61,677 bases of DNA from Aureivirga sp. CE67 (GCF_015767245.1 NZ_JADOTV010000024.1:1-61677), one strand, 5' to 3'; shown: positions 52,920-60,263, counted from the first letter of the stretch. Notes: generated by a model from the sequence alone, not told the origin. Made by a program: numbers and translations.

Positions 52920-53543
52920 TTATTTTGTTGGTTCTGCTTCAGAAATAACTTGTGGATATGCTTTCTTTAAAAACGAAATTTTAGCTTTTAATTCTTCATT
53001 TCCTTTGTTATTACTTAAATCTTTCACTAAATCAGTATAAGATCTATTGTATTTTTTCAACCCTAAACGGTTTCTTAATTCTGTATATGCTGCTCCTAAC
53101 TCATTTTGAACTGAAACGAACATTCCATAATCTGTACCTCTATCACTCTGAATAGAAATTACCGCTTTATTTGGGTGATCTGATGAAGTTGGAGACTTTG
53201 CACCATTACAGTAATCACAAGGTTCTCCTTCTTTACCATCAACTTTTTTACCGTTTCCTCCACCATTATCGATAAAATCAATAGCTGCTTGTCTAAGGTC
53301 TTCAATTTTCATTGCGTCACCTTCAACTAACAAATCATTATTTCTATTGATATTCACCTCGAAAATATTCTTTTCTTTTAAAACTGGTGGTTTTATATCA
53401 GTATCAGGCTGTTTTTCTGGTAATTTTCTAGAAATTCCAGAGTCCACATCCATTGTAGTTGTAACAAGGAAAAATATTAAAAGCAAGAATGCGATGTCAG
53501 CCATCGATCCAGCGTTAATTTCAGGATTTTCTCTTCTTGCCAT
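52920..53543 (-). CDS. exbD: ExbD/TolR-family biopolymer transport protein, longer paralogue
   Basis: 207 residues. N-terminal ARRENPEINAGSMADIAFLLLIFFLVTTTMDVD contains the proton-carrying Asp (MADIAFLL). The periplasmic domain has an extra GKKVDGKEGEPCDYCNGAK loop with CxxC (CDYC), unusual for ExbD, and continues PNKAVISIQSDRGTDYGMFVSVQNELG. The two ExbD genes suggest a heteromeric stator, as commonly seen in Bacteroidota. Confidence 0.93.
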   Translation of the reverse strand: MARRENPEINAGSMADIAFLLLIFFLVTTTMDVDSGISRKLPEKQPDTDIKPPVLKEKNIFEVNINRNNDLLVEGDAMKIEDLRQAAIDFIDNGGGNGKKVDGKEGEPCDYCNGAKSPTSSDHPNKAVISIQSDRGTDYGMFVSVQNELGAAYTELRNRLGLKKYNRSYTDLVKDLSNNKGNEELKAKISFLKKAYPQVISEAEPTK

Positions 53544-53549
53544 ACTATT

Positions 53550-54011
53550 TTAGTTTTTAATTAATGATTTAATGAAATCAAATAATATAAATATTAAACC
53601 AATAGCTCCTAAAATGAAACTATATGTGATCAATGTACTAACCCATTTAGAAGTTGATGATCCAGCTTCAGATAATACTTCAATGTTAGCAGCATCCATT
53701 ACTTGCTCAGATCCAGCTGTTGAATAAGCTATAATAAGAACTACTGCAAGAGCTCCAACCGAGATAAGTGATTTTTTCAACACCTCTGGTTGTTTTAGCA
53801 AATTAACTAATGAAAACAAAACAGTAATAACTGCTGTAATCACAAGCATTGCTATCGAGAATGAAACAAATGGAGATACAATACTAGCTTGTGCTTCTAA
53901 ATCTGTCTTTAATGTCTCATCACCTGTTAGGATGATACGAATTAAGAAAAAGAAAGCAACAATACCAATAAGTGCAGCAACACCTGTTAATATTTTTGAT
54001 AATTTATTCAT
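53550..54011 (-). CDS. Small membrane protein of the ExbB/ExbD operon
   Basis: 153 residues with four transmembrane helices (ILTGVAALIGIVAFFFLIRIIL, FSIAMLVITAVITVLFSLVNLL, VGALAVVLIIAYSTAG, YSFILGAIGLIFILFDFIKSLI). No known motif. Lies between exbB (9 nt away) and exbD (6 nt away) in the same operon, a conserved flavobacterial arrangement, so it is probably an accessory of the energy-transducing complex. Confidence 0.85.
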   Translation of the reverse strand: MNKLSKILTGVAALIGIVAFFFLIRIILTGDETLKTDLEAQASIVSPFVSFSIAMLVITAVITVLFSLVNLLKQPEVLKKSLISVGALAVVLIIAYSTAGSEQVMDAANIEVLSEAGSSTSKWVSTLITYSFILGAIGLIFILFDFIKSLIKN

Positions 54012-54020
54012 GTTTGTGTC

Positions 54021-54737
54021 TTATTTTTTGTTTTTCACAAGTAAGTCAATTAATTCGATAGAAGCATCTTCCATTGTATTTACAATTCCATCAACTTTAG
54101 AAATGATGTAGTTGTAAAAAATTTGAAGAATAATCGCTACTACAAGACCAAATACAGTTGTTAATAAGGCAACTTTAATACCTCCTGCTACTACTGTTGG
54201 AGAAATATCTCCTGCTGCTTGAATCGAGTCGAATGCATCAATCATACCAATAACTGTTCCCATGAATCCTAACATTGGAGCTAAGGCAATAAATAAAGAT
54301 AACCATGAAATATTTTTCTCTAATAATCCCATTTGTACTCCACCGTATCCAACAACAGCTTTTTCTGCAGCATCAACACCTTCGTCCATTCTGTCTAATC
54401 CTTGATAGAAGATAGAAGCGATAGGTCCTTTTGTATTTCTACAAACTTCTTTTGCAGCTTCAACACCTCCAGATTTTAAAGCGTCTTCAACTTTTCCAAC
54501 TAATTTTTTCTTGTTAGTTGTAGCCATGTTTAAGTAGATAATTCTTTCAATAGCGATTGCTAATCCTAAAATTAATGCTACTAATACGATTCCCATGAAG
54601 AAAGGTCCTCCTTCAATAAAACGTTGCTTTAATTCTTGGTGAAAAGTTGGTTCACCTGCAGCTTCTTGTGCATAAGCAGCTCCTGTTGTTCCTAAAAACA
54701 ATAATCCCATTGTTAGGATAGAAAGTACTCTTTTCAT
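54021..54737 (-). CDS. exbB: MotA/TolQ/ExbB proton channel family protein
   Basis: 238 residues. After an N-terminal hydrophobic segment (VLSILTMGLLFLGTTGAAYAQ) come three helices typical of ExbB/TolQ (GPFFMGIVLVALILGLAIAIERIIYL; LSLFIALAPMLGFMGTVIGMIDAF; VVAGGIKVALLTTVFGLVVAIILQIFYNYI). The APMLGFMGTVIGMI and TTVFGLVVAI sequences line the proton path with ExbD. It powers TonB-dependent uptake. First gene of the exbB operon, with a long leader. Confidence 0.95.
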   Translation of the reverse strand: MKRVLSILTMGLLFLGTTGAAYAQEAAGEPTFHQELKQRFIEGGPFFMGIVLVALILGLAIAIERIIYLNMATTNKKKLVGKVEDALKSGGVEAAKEVCRNTKGPIASIFYQGLDRMDEGVDAAEKAVVGYGGVQMGLLEKNISWLSLFIALAPMLGFMGTVIGMIDAFDSIQAAGDISPTVVAGGIKVALLTTVFGLVVAIILQIFYNYIISKVDGIVNTMEDASIELIDLLVKNKK

Positions 54738-55149
54738 TGTGTAATAATTAATTTATTAAATAGTTTACGGGTTAAATATAAAATTATTCTTATTTAAAAA
54801 ATAAATTTTCAGTTGAGCTCAAAATAGAGTTCATTTAGAATCTCAACCAACATGTAAGTCAATTTCCGTTTAATTTTCTTACATATTTCTAAAAAATCCA
54901 TTTTTAGAGGGTGCAAATAACGAAAAAATGTTGAGTTGTAAAAATTTTATGTTTCATTTCTCCAAATTTAACACACAAATAATATACATTTTTAACACTT
55001 ATTCCTTGTTCTTATATGGTTGCTTCCATATGTTTAAGAGCAAACAACTCTTATTTACTCGAAATAAAAACAATTTTACTCAAATTCTTTATCAAATAGT
55101 ATGCCGATTTTTTAATAACATTTTTTATAAAGCATACATTCTCTTCTAT
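54738..55149. other. Non-coding region with structured exbB leader
   Basis: About 410 nt with no convincing gene; a 77-codon frame at 54928-55161 is AT-rich and without homology, and is rejected. On the reverse strand, TTATTTGCACCC near 54909-54919 resembles a -7 box, which would give exbB a leader of about 165 nt. Within it I see ATGTAAG / CTTACAT (54852-54858, 54878-54884) and GTTGAG / CTCAAC (54812-54817, 54842-54847). Confidence 0.4.
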
Positions 55150-55563
55150 TTAGTGTGGTAATTTATTTTTAAACAAACCGTAGGTGAAAGCTCCAAGCAA
55201 TGCTCCTAATATAACCACTACTATTGCCCAAACTCCTTGACCTAAAATTGCAAACATTGGTCCAGGACAAGCTCCTACTAAAGCCCAACCTAATCCAAAA
55301 AATACTCCTCCAAAAAAAGTTCGCTTAAATCCTGGTTTCTTAGGTGAAATCACAATTTTATTACCATTCATGTCTTTTAAGATTCCTTTTTTAAATAATT
55401 GAGCAATAATGATTCCTAAAACCACTGCTACTCCAATTACTCCATACATATGAAAAGATTGAAATTTAAACATCTCAAAAATTCGATACCAAGAAATCAC
55501 TTCTGCTTTTGTCAAGATAATTCCAAACAGAATTCCTAGAACTAAAAATTTAATATTTTTCAT
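55150..55563 (-). CDS. YeeE/YedE-type sulfur transporter, C-terminal half protein
   Basis: 137 residues with four transmembrane helices, and the pore-proximal motif GWALVGACPGPMFAILGQG around residues 84-102. It pairs with the preceding YeeE/YedE gene, 3 nt away. Together the two halves would make the eight-helix channel that carries thiosulfate or related sulfur. Single polypeptides are the usual form; a split pair is common in Bacteroidota. Confidence 0.9.
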   Translation of the reverse strand: MKNIKFLVLGILFGIILTKAEVISWYRIFEMFKFQSFHMYGVIGVAVVLGIIIAQLFKKGILKDMNGNKIVISPKKPGFKRTFFGGVFFGLGWALVGACPGPMFAILGQGVWAIVVVILGALLGAFTYGLFKNKLPH

Positions 55564-55566
55564 AAC

Positions 55567-56124
55567 CTAAAAAAGTAACGGGAAGATACCCCAAATCATA
55601 ATTAAACCTCCTACAAAAAAACCAATAACAGCATACAGAGAAAGAATATCTAAATTACTCAATCCTGTAATCGCATGCCCTGAAGTACATCCTCCAGCAT
55701 ATCTTGCTCCAAATCCTACAAGAAAACCTCCTAAAAGCAATAAAATAAATCCTTTTGGAGAAAGCATCGCTTCCAGACTGAATAATTCACTTGGTAAATA
55801 AGTAGCTCCAGCATTTTGAAAATTTAATTCTTGTAGATCTTGAACTGTTTGTGGGTTCAAAGAAATTGATTTGTCTGGAGTCATGTAATGATAAGCTATA
55901 AAACCTCCAATAATTACTCCCAAAACAAAAATCAAACTCCATTGTTGCGATTTTACATCTGTTTTAAAATGATCTGAAAATTTCGATGCTCCCGCAATCG
56001 TACACATCGTTTCTAAATTGGAAGAAATACCAAATCTCTTTCCCAAATAGAAAAGTAAAAACATGACGAGGGCTATCATGAAGCCAGCAAAATACCATGG
56101 CCAGGGTTGTAATAAAAATTCCAT
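55567..56124 (-). CDS. YeeE/YedE-type sulfur transporter, N-terminal half protein
   Basis: 185 residues. Four or five transmembrane helices with GFGARYAGGCTSGHAITGLSNLDI near residues 140-163, holding the conserved Cys of the thiosulfate-transport family, and MCTIAGASKFSDH near 40-52 with another Cys. Operon with the other half, 7 nt after the kdtA stop. Confidence 0.9.
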   Translation of the reverse strand: MEFLLQPWPWYFAGFMIALVMFLLFYLGKRFGISSNLETMCTIAGASKFSDHFKTDVKSQQWSLIFVLGVIIGGFIAYHYMTPDKSISLNPQTVQDLQELNFQNAGATYLPSELFSLEAMLSPKGFILLLLGGFLVGFGARYAGGCTSGHAITGLSNLDILSLYAVIGFFVGGLIMIWGIFPLLF

Positions 56125-56131
56125 TATTTGA

Positions 56132-57385
56132 TTATTTAGTTGATAATTTTCGATCTAGATAAGTCAAAATAGCTTTTGTTGCTCCCAGATTTTCCTTTAC
56201 ATAAACATCTGATAACGCTCCTGTTTTTCTCAAAAATTCAGAATCTGAATATAATTTCCCAAAAAATTCATCCAATTCTGCCTGTGTTTTATAAGTCAAA
56301 CAAGCTTTTCTATTCACTAATTCTTTTACTTCATTGAATTTTTTAAAATTAGGACCAATCACAATAGGCAAACCATATGTAGCAGCTTCTAATGTATTAT
56401 GTACTCCCGATTTTGTAAATCCTCCACCCACATAGGCAACTGTAGCATAACTGTAAATCTTTGTCAGAATACCAATCGTATCAATGATAAAAACCTGGTA
56501 TTCTTCCAACTTCTTATTCTCTTTATCAGAAAATAAAACAACCCTTTTTTCAATTCCTTTTTCTAGTTCTTTTATAGCTTTTTTGTCCATGTTGTGAGGC
56601 GCAATAATCATTTTCACGTCCTCTGGCATTTTATTATTGATATAAGAAACCAAATGTTCCTCATCATCTTTCCAACTACTTCCAGCAACAATTGTAAACT
56701 TTTCATCTTTGAATTTCTCAATAAAATCAAGCGTATTATCTTGCTGTGTAATCTCAAAAACCCGATCAAACCTTGTATCACCACATCGAGTTACATTTTC
56801 AAATTCAATAGAATTCAATAATTCTTTCGAATTTTCATCCTGAACAAAAAAATGAGAAAAAGCTCCCAAAGCTTTTCGCATCCATGTTCCTTGTGGTTTA
56901 AAAAACACCTGATCTTTTCTAAATATTCCCGATACTAAAATAGTAGGAATATTCATTTTCTTAAGTTGAAATAAATAATTTGGCCAAAATTCGTATTTCA
57001 CAAAAATCGCAACCTTCGGATTCACCAAAGACAGAAATTTTTTCGCATTTTTTTTCGAATCCAATGGTAGATAACAAATAATATCCGCCATTTCATAGTT
57101 TTTTCGAACCTCATATCCTGATGGTGAAAAAAAAGTCAAAATAATCTTATAATTCGGATAATTTGCTTTGATTTTTTCAATAACAGGTCTTCCTTGCTCA
57201 AATTCTCCCAAAGAAGCACAATGTATCCAAACATAATTTTCTTCCTTGTCAATTGAAGCTTCCAAGTTTTGAAAAACATCTTTTCTTCCCTCCACAAAAA
57301 GTTTCATTTTTGGCTGAAATAGAGCAACAGTTTTCAAAACTCCACCTGTCAAATAAACACCAATATTATATAAATTCGAAATCAT
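56132..57385 (-). CDS. kdtA: 3-deoxy-D-manno-octulosonic acid transferase
   Basis: 417 residues from ATG 57385 (longer frame opening at 57412 is rejected since it begins upstream of the promoter). NLYNIGVYLTGG at the start, VWIHCASLGEFEQGRPVIEKIKANYPNYKIILTFFSPSGYE as the GT30 acceptor domain, PLDSKKNAKKFLSLVNPKVAIFVKYEFWPNYLFQLK, then the GT-B donor domain (VAGSSWKDDEEHLVSYI, AYVGGGFTKSGVHNTLEAATYGLPIVIGPNFKKFNE). Adds KDO to lipid A precursor. First in its operon, upstream of the YeeE/YedE genes. Confidence 0.95.
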   Translation of the reverse strand: MISNLYNIGVYLTGGVLKTVALFQPKMKLFVEGRKDVFQNLEASIDKEENYVWIHCASLGEFEQGRPVIEKIKANYPNYKIILTFFSPSGYEVRKNYEMADIICYLPLDSKKNAKKFLSLVNPKVAIFVKYEFWPNYLFQLKKMNIPTILVSGIFRKDQVFFKPQGTWMRKALGAFSHFFVQDENSKELLNSIEFENVTRCGDTRFDRVFEITQQDNTLDFIEKFKDEKFTIVAGSSWKDDEEHLVSYINNKMPEDVKMIIAPHNMDKKAIKELEKGIEKRVVLFSDKENKKLEEYQVFIIDTIGILTKIYSYATVAYVGGGFTKSGVHNTLEAATYGLPIVIGPNFKKFNEVKELVNRKACLTYKTQAELDEFFGKLYSDSEFLRKTGALSDVYVKENLGATKAILTYLDRKLSTK

Positions 57386-57389
57386 TTTG

Positions 57390-57397
57390 CAAATATA
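57390..57397 (-). promoter_or_regulatory. -7 box (TATATTTG) abutting the kdtA start codon
   Basis: The reverse strand reads TATATTTG CAAA ATG: the ATG at 57385 begins 5 nt past the box, where transcription would be expected to start. The mRNA would have almost no leader if this is the only promoter. Confidence 0.6.
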
Positions 57398-57495
57398 TGA
57401 AAAGATGTTCATTTAATTTTACAGTATCATTTCTCACAAAAAACACAAAAACTTACAATCTAAAATTTAAATTTCCTCCAACTATAGAATATTAG

Positions 57496-57503
57496 TATCT
57501 TTG
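57496..57503 (+). promoter_or_regulatory. -7 box (TATCTTTG) for the GT2 gene
   Basis: TATCTTTGC 22 nt upstream of the ATG at 57525. It is divergent to the kdtA promoter in a 139-nt intergenic region. Confidence 0.65.
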
Positions 57504-57524
57504 CTGCCTTTAATTGGAAAATAA

Positions 57525-58535
57525 ATGGATAAAGTATATATCGTCTTAGTAAATTATATCAACTGGAAAGATTCTGTAGAATGTTTGGAAAGCATTTTCA
57601 AGCAAACTTATCAGAATTTTCAGGTAATTTTAGTTGACAATTCACCGACTGACGATACTATTTTTCATTTAGAAAATTGGCTAACTGGAGAAAATAAGAA
57701 ATTAAAATCTGATTTTGAATACTTAGTATTTCCAATCACTGAAAAACCTGTTTCCTACAAACTTCTTTTCGAAGAAGAGGGCTTAGAAGGACAACATAAT
57801 GAAAAAGTTCTTCTTATAAAAGCAAAAGAAAATAAAGGTTTTGCTGCTGGAAATAATATTGCTTTGAACTATATTCAGAAAACGGAAACCAATAAAAATG
57901 CAAAAATTTGGTTGTTAAATACCGATACAGTTATTCCAAAAGATTGTATCGAAAAACAAGTTTCTTTTTTCCAGAAAAATCCAAAAACAGGAATTTTAGG
58001 AATTCCTCTAATGGAATATGACCAACCTGAAACAATTCAAGCACTTGGTGGTACTTATAACTTCAACACCGGAAAAATCAGCTTAATTGGTGCAAATCAT
58101 CCTAAAGAAACAATTACAAATATTTCCACGACAGAAATTCAATATCCAATTGGTGCTTCCATGTTTCTTTCCTTAGATTATCTAGAAAAAGTTGGCCTAA
58201 TGGAAGAAAAATACTTTCTTTATTTTGAAGAATTCGACTGGGTTTTAAGAGGTGAAGAAAAAGGATTTCAAACACAACTTTCAAAAGATACTTTTATCTA
58301 TCATAAAGGTGGAGGAAGTTCTGGTGGTGGAGCAAGCAAATTGGCCGAATTTTACGGAATTCGTAGTAAGATTCTTTTCACTAAAAAATTCAAAAAATCA
58401 ACACTTCCATTTTTATATTTATCGTTTGGAGGATTTATCATAAATCGAATTCGCAGAAATCAATTCAATCGAATTCCAATGCTCTTTAAGCTAATTTCGA
58501 ATCCAAACTTACATTACAAAGACATATTCAACTAA
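57525..58535 (+). CDS. Glycosyltransferase family 2 protein
   Basis: 336 residues. GT-A fold: VYIVLVNYINWKDSVECLESIFKQTYQNFQVILVDN at the N-terminus, ENKGFAAGNNIALNYI, WLLNTDTVIPKDC with the metal-binding D-T-D, GLMEEKYFLYFEEFDWVLRGEEKG with acceptor-binding acidic residues, FYGIRSKILFTKKF near the end. The architecture resembles rhamnosyltransferase-like GT2 enzymes in surface polysaccharide synthesis. Its stop is followed within 15 nt by the remains of a dispersed repeat disrupted by an IS110 element. Confidence 0.93.
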   Translation: MDKVYIVLVNYINWKDSVECLESIFKQTYQNFQVILVDNSPTDDTIFHLENWLTGENKKLKSDFEYLVFPITEKPVSYKLLFEEEGLEGQHNEKVLLIKAKENKGFAAGNNIALNYIQKTETNKNAKIWLLNTDTVIPKDCIEKQVSFFQKNPKTGILGIPLMEYDQPETIQALGGTYNFNTGKISLIGANHPKETITNISTTEIQYPIGASMFLSLDYLEKVGLMEEKYFLYFEEFDWVLRGEEKGFQTQLSKDTFIYHKGGGSSGGGASKLAEFYGIRSKILFTKKFKKSTLPFLYLSFGGFIINRIRRNQFNRIPMLFKLISNPNLHYKDIFN

Positions 58536-58591
58536 AATATTTCTTCACATTATTATTTGGAGCTTCCCTTATCAAAACAAGGTTGGGCTCG

Positions 58592-58775
58592 TATCTTTAC
58601 ATTTAAGTAAAAATAGTTTGGATGGTCAGGAAGTGTATTCGGGCTAGACATGTGTATTCACAATGTTGTCGAAAAAGGCTATCCCCATCCATTAATTTCT
58701 TTTAGACCAGGAATAGTACCTAAGAACAAGCATTGACTTGATTCTGTATTCACGAGCAATTGTAAAAGAAAGATA
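58592..58775 (+). ncRNA. Candidate bridge (seeker) RNA of IS110 copy 1
   Basis: Three modules are seen in order. (1) 5' stem-loop TTTAC-ATTTAA-GTAAA, 58596-58611. (2) Target loop: outer stem TGGATGG / CCATCCA (58619-58625, 58685-58691), TTCGGGCT (58638-58645) on its 5' side, a terminal hairpin ACATGTG-TATT-CACA(A)TGT (58648-58666), and GAAAAAG (58671-58677) on its 3' side. (3) Donor loop: perfect 9-bp stem TTTCTTTTA / TAAAAGAAA (58696-58704, 58763-58771), ATAGTACCT (58713-58721), hairpin GAACAAG / CTTGATTC (58724-58744), ACGAG (58752-58756). The guides match the element's ends and the target repeat, as described in findings. The about 180-nt size fits known bridge RNAs. Reading only; no transcript evidence. 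Confidence 0.75.
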
Positions 58776-58792
58776 AAAAAAACACTATAATT

Positions 58793-59833
58793 ATGACAAT
58801 TTTAATTAAGTATGCATGTGGAGTTGATATGGCTTCCAAAAAATTTGATGTTTGTTTAACCAGTTTAGATATAGAGTTAAATACGAAGATAAAAGGAACT
58901 AAAAAGTTCGACAATACAGCTTCAGGAATTAAGGCTTTTTATGAATGGTTACAGAAAAAATGTAAAAGTACAGGCACTCCTGTCTATATTTTAGTAGAAG
59001 CAACTGGAGTTTATCATGAAGAATTAGCATATAGTTTATCAGCTAAAGGAGCAAATATTAGTGTTGTTTTACCAAATAAAGCGCAAAAACATTTACAATC
59101 CTTAGGATTAAAATCAAAAAACGATAAGATTGATGCCTATGGTTTAAGTTTGATGTGTGCACAACAAAAACATGAAGAATTCAAACCATTAGATCCTTTT
59201 TATTATGAATTAAAAACAATTACAAGGTTTTATCAAACAACACAAGAAAATATTACTGCATATAAAAATCAACTTCATGCCTTAGAATATGGTGTTTATT
59301 CTAGTAATAAAATCAAAAGTGAAATGAAAAAATTAATTAGTGCTAATGAGAAGTTAAAAGATTGTTTGGTAAAAGAGATGAAAAAATTAGTGAATGATCG
59401 ACCAGATATAAAAAAGAAAATTGAAAATATTTTAGGTGTAAAAGGTATTGGTTTCATCACTGTATGTACTATTGTAGCAGAAACAGCTGAGTTTGAAAAT
59501 TTCAAAAACATACCAGGATTGGTTAGTTCTGCAGGTTTTGATGTTGTTGAAAACACTTTAGGAAAACATGTTGGTAAAACTAAAATATCAAAAAGAGGAA
59601 ATAGTAGAATCAGAAGAGCTTTACACTTACCATCCTTTGTTGTTGTTAAATATGAAAAAAGGTTTAAGGTGTTTTACGATAGAATATTTGAAAGAAGTCT
59701 TAAACCTTTAAAAGCTTATGTTGCTGTTCAAAAAAAGATGTTAGTATTAATATATACTTTATGGAAAAATAATCAAGAATATAATTCTAATATTTATTTT
59801 CAAAATTTAGAAAAAAAAGTAGCACAGAACTAG
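58793..59833 (+). CDS. IS110-family transposase (DEDD recombinase), copy 1
   Basis: 346 residues. The RuvC-like N-terminal domain has Asp12 in CGVDMASKKFDVCL, Glu69 in LVEATGVYHEE, and Asp111/Asp114 in KSKNDKIDAYGLSLM. The C-terminal Tnp_20 domain is clear: ILGVKGIGFITVCTIVAETAEFENFKNIPGLVSSAGFDVVE then GKTKISKRGNSRIRRALHLPSFV, with the serine nucleophile region. Full length, no frameshift. RNA-guided recombinase acting with the upstream RNA to insert at a matching site without target duplication. The stop codon is inside a hairpin (59819-59842). Confidence 0.95.
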   Translation: MTILIKYACGVDMASKKFDVCLTSLDIELNTKIKGTKKFDNTASGIKAFYEWLQKKCKSTGTPVYILVEATGVYHEELAYSLSAKGANISVVLPNKAQKHLQSLGLKSKNDKIDAYGLSLMCAQQKHEEFKPLDPFYYELKTITRFYQTTQENITAYKNQLHALEYGVYSSNKIKSEMKKLISANEKLKDCLVKEMKKLVNDRPDIKKKIENILGVKGIGFITVCTIVAETAEFENFKNIPGLVSSAGFDVVENTLGKHVGKTKISKRGNSRIRRALHLPSFVVVKYEKRFKVFYDRIFERSLKPLKAYVAVQKKMLVLIYTLWKNNQEYNSNIYFQNLEKKVAQN

Positions 59834-59842
59834 CTGTGCTAC
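59819..59842 (-). terminator. Inward-facing terminator at the 3' end of IS110 copy 1
   Basis: Perfect 9-bp stem GTAGCACAG / CTGTGCTAC (59819-59827, 59834-59842). On the reverse strand it is followed by eight T. It therefore stops transcription entering from the right, before it runs antisense through the transposase. The sense-strand stop codon TAG lies in the loop. Confidence 0.75.
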
Positions 59843-59921
59843 ACAAGGTAGAGTATAATAAAAAATACGCTCCTCAGAGATGTAAAAATATAAAATAAAT
59901 TTGGATTTTAAGATAGTACCT

Positions 59922-59987
59922 ATCCGCTATATCTTTTTTGCTAAAGCAGCAAAATGAAGAAAAGCAAAAAAGGATGCCGCTACAATC
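59922..59987 (+). repeat. Dispersed palindromic repeat, copy B, interrupted by IS110
   Basis: ATCCGCTATATCTTTTTTGCT ... AGCAAAAAAGGATGCCGCTACAATC, the reverse complement of copy A at 28526-28605 with matching halves on both sides of a loop of about 20-25 nt. Its left-hand part (GAGCTTCCC ... GGTTGGGCT) lies at 58551-58589 on the other side of the IS110 element, showing insertion at the CT of GGGCT. Confidence 0.8.
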
Positions 59988-60073
59988 TTTTAGATTTGTA
60001 TAATATGATTGAATGAATTAGTTTCTTAAAATAATAAGGTTTTCACAAAATATTTATTTCTAAGGAAGTAAGG

Positions 60074-60236
60074 TATATCTTAATATAAGAATTAAAAAAA
60101 GAGCGAAGTAAACTAGCTGCAATCTAGTACTTAGGTACTATTTAGGGTATTAGTCTTCACTTTTTCTATACCGTTACCGAGGACCAGATAGAATACTATG
60201 ATTTAGTCATAATAAAAGTGTTAGTCAAGGTAACAT
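60074..60236 (+). ncRNA. Candidate bridge (seeker) RNA of IS110 copy 2
   Basis: Same order of modules as copy 1. (1) 5' hairpin TCTTA-ATA-TAAGA, 60078-60090. (2) Target loop: stem AAAGAGCGAAG / CTTCACTTTTT (60098-60108, 60155-60165, ten of eleven pairs, one G-U) closed by TAGTAC-TTAG-GTACTA (60125-60140). (3) Donor loop: stem GTTACC / GGTAAC (60173-60178, 60229-60234), GACCAG as in copy 1, then ATAGAATACT (60188-60197), hairpin TATGA-TTTAG-TCATA (60197-60211), then TTAG (60221-60224). Alternative pairings (CACTTTT / AAAAGTG) exist, so folding is tentative. Confidence 0.6.
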
Positions 60237-60263
60237 ATTTACAAACTTAAAGATACAATAATT

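Larger units (their letters stand above)
58588..59921 (+). mobile_element. IS110-family insertion sequence, copy 1 (about 1.33 kb, both ends inferred)
   Basis: The left end is placed at the CT core 58588-58589 (flank GGTTGGG|CT|CGTATC) and the right end at the CT core 59920-59921 (ATAGTAC|CT|ATCCGC). Reasons: the flanks rejoin as a dispersed repeat (GGTTGGGCT + ATCCGCTATATCTTTTTTGC, compare GGTCGGGCTTTCCGCTATATCTTTTTTGC at the other copy); and the RNA upstream of the transposase contains ATAGTACCT and ACGAG, which match the right and left ends around the core. No terminal inverted repeats, as expected. The circular-form donor junction would read ATAGTAC-CT-CGTAT. Confidence 0.8.

Noticed and set aside
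54928-55161. 77-codon open frame in the exbB upstream region
   Set aside because: Composition follows the local AT bias (Phe, Asn, Lys, Tyr only), and its end overlaps the stop of the YeeE/YedE gene. No start signal.
58678-58685. GGCTATCC in the RNA of IS110 copy 1, identical in sense to the rejoined target GGGCTATCC
   Set aside because: Tempting as a guide, but it has the wrong orientation for a right target guide and borders the closing stem, so I regard it as coincidence.
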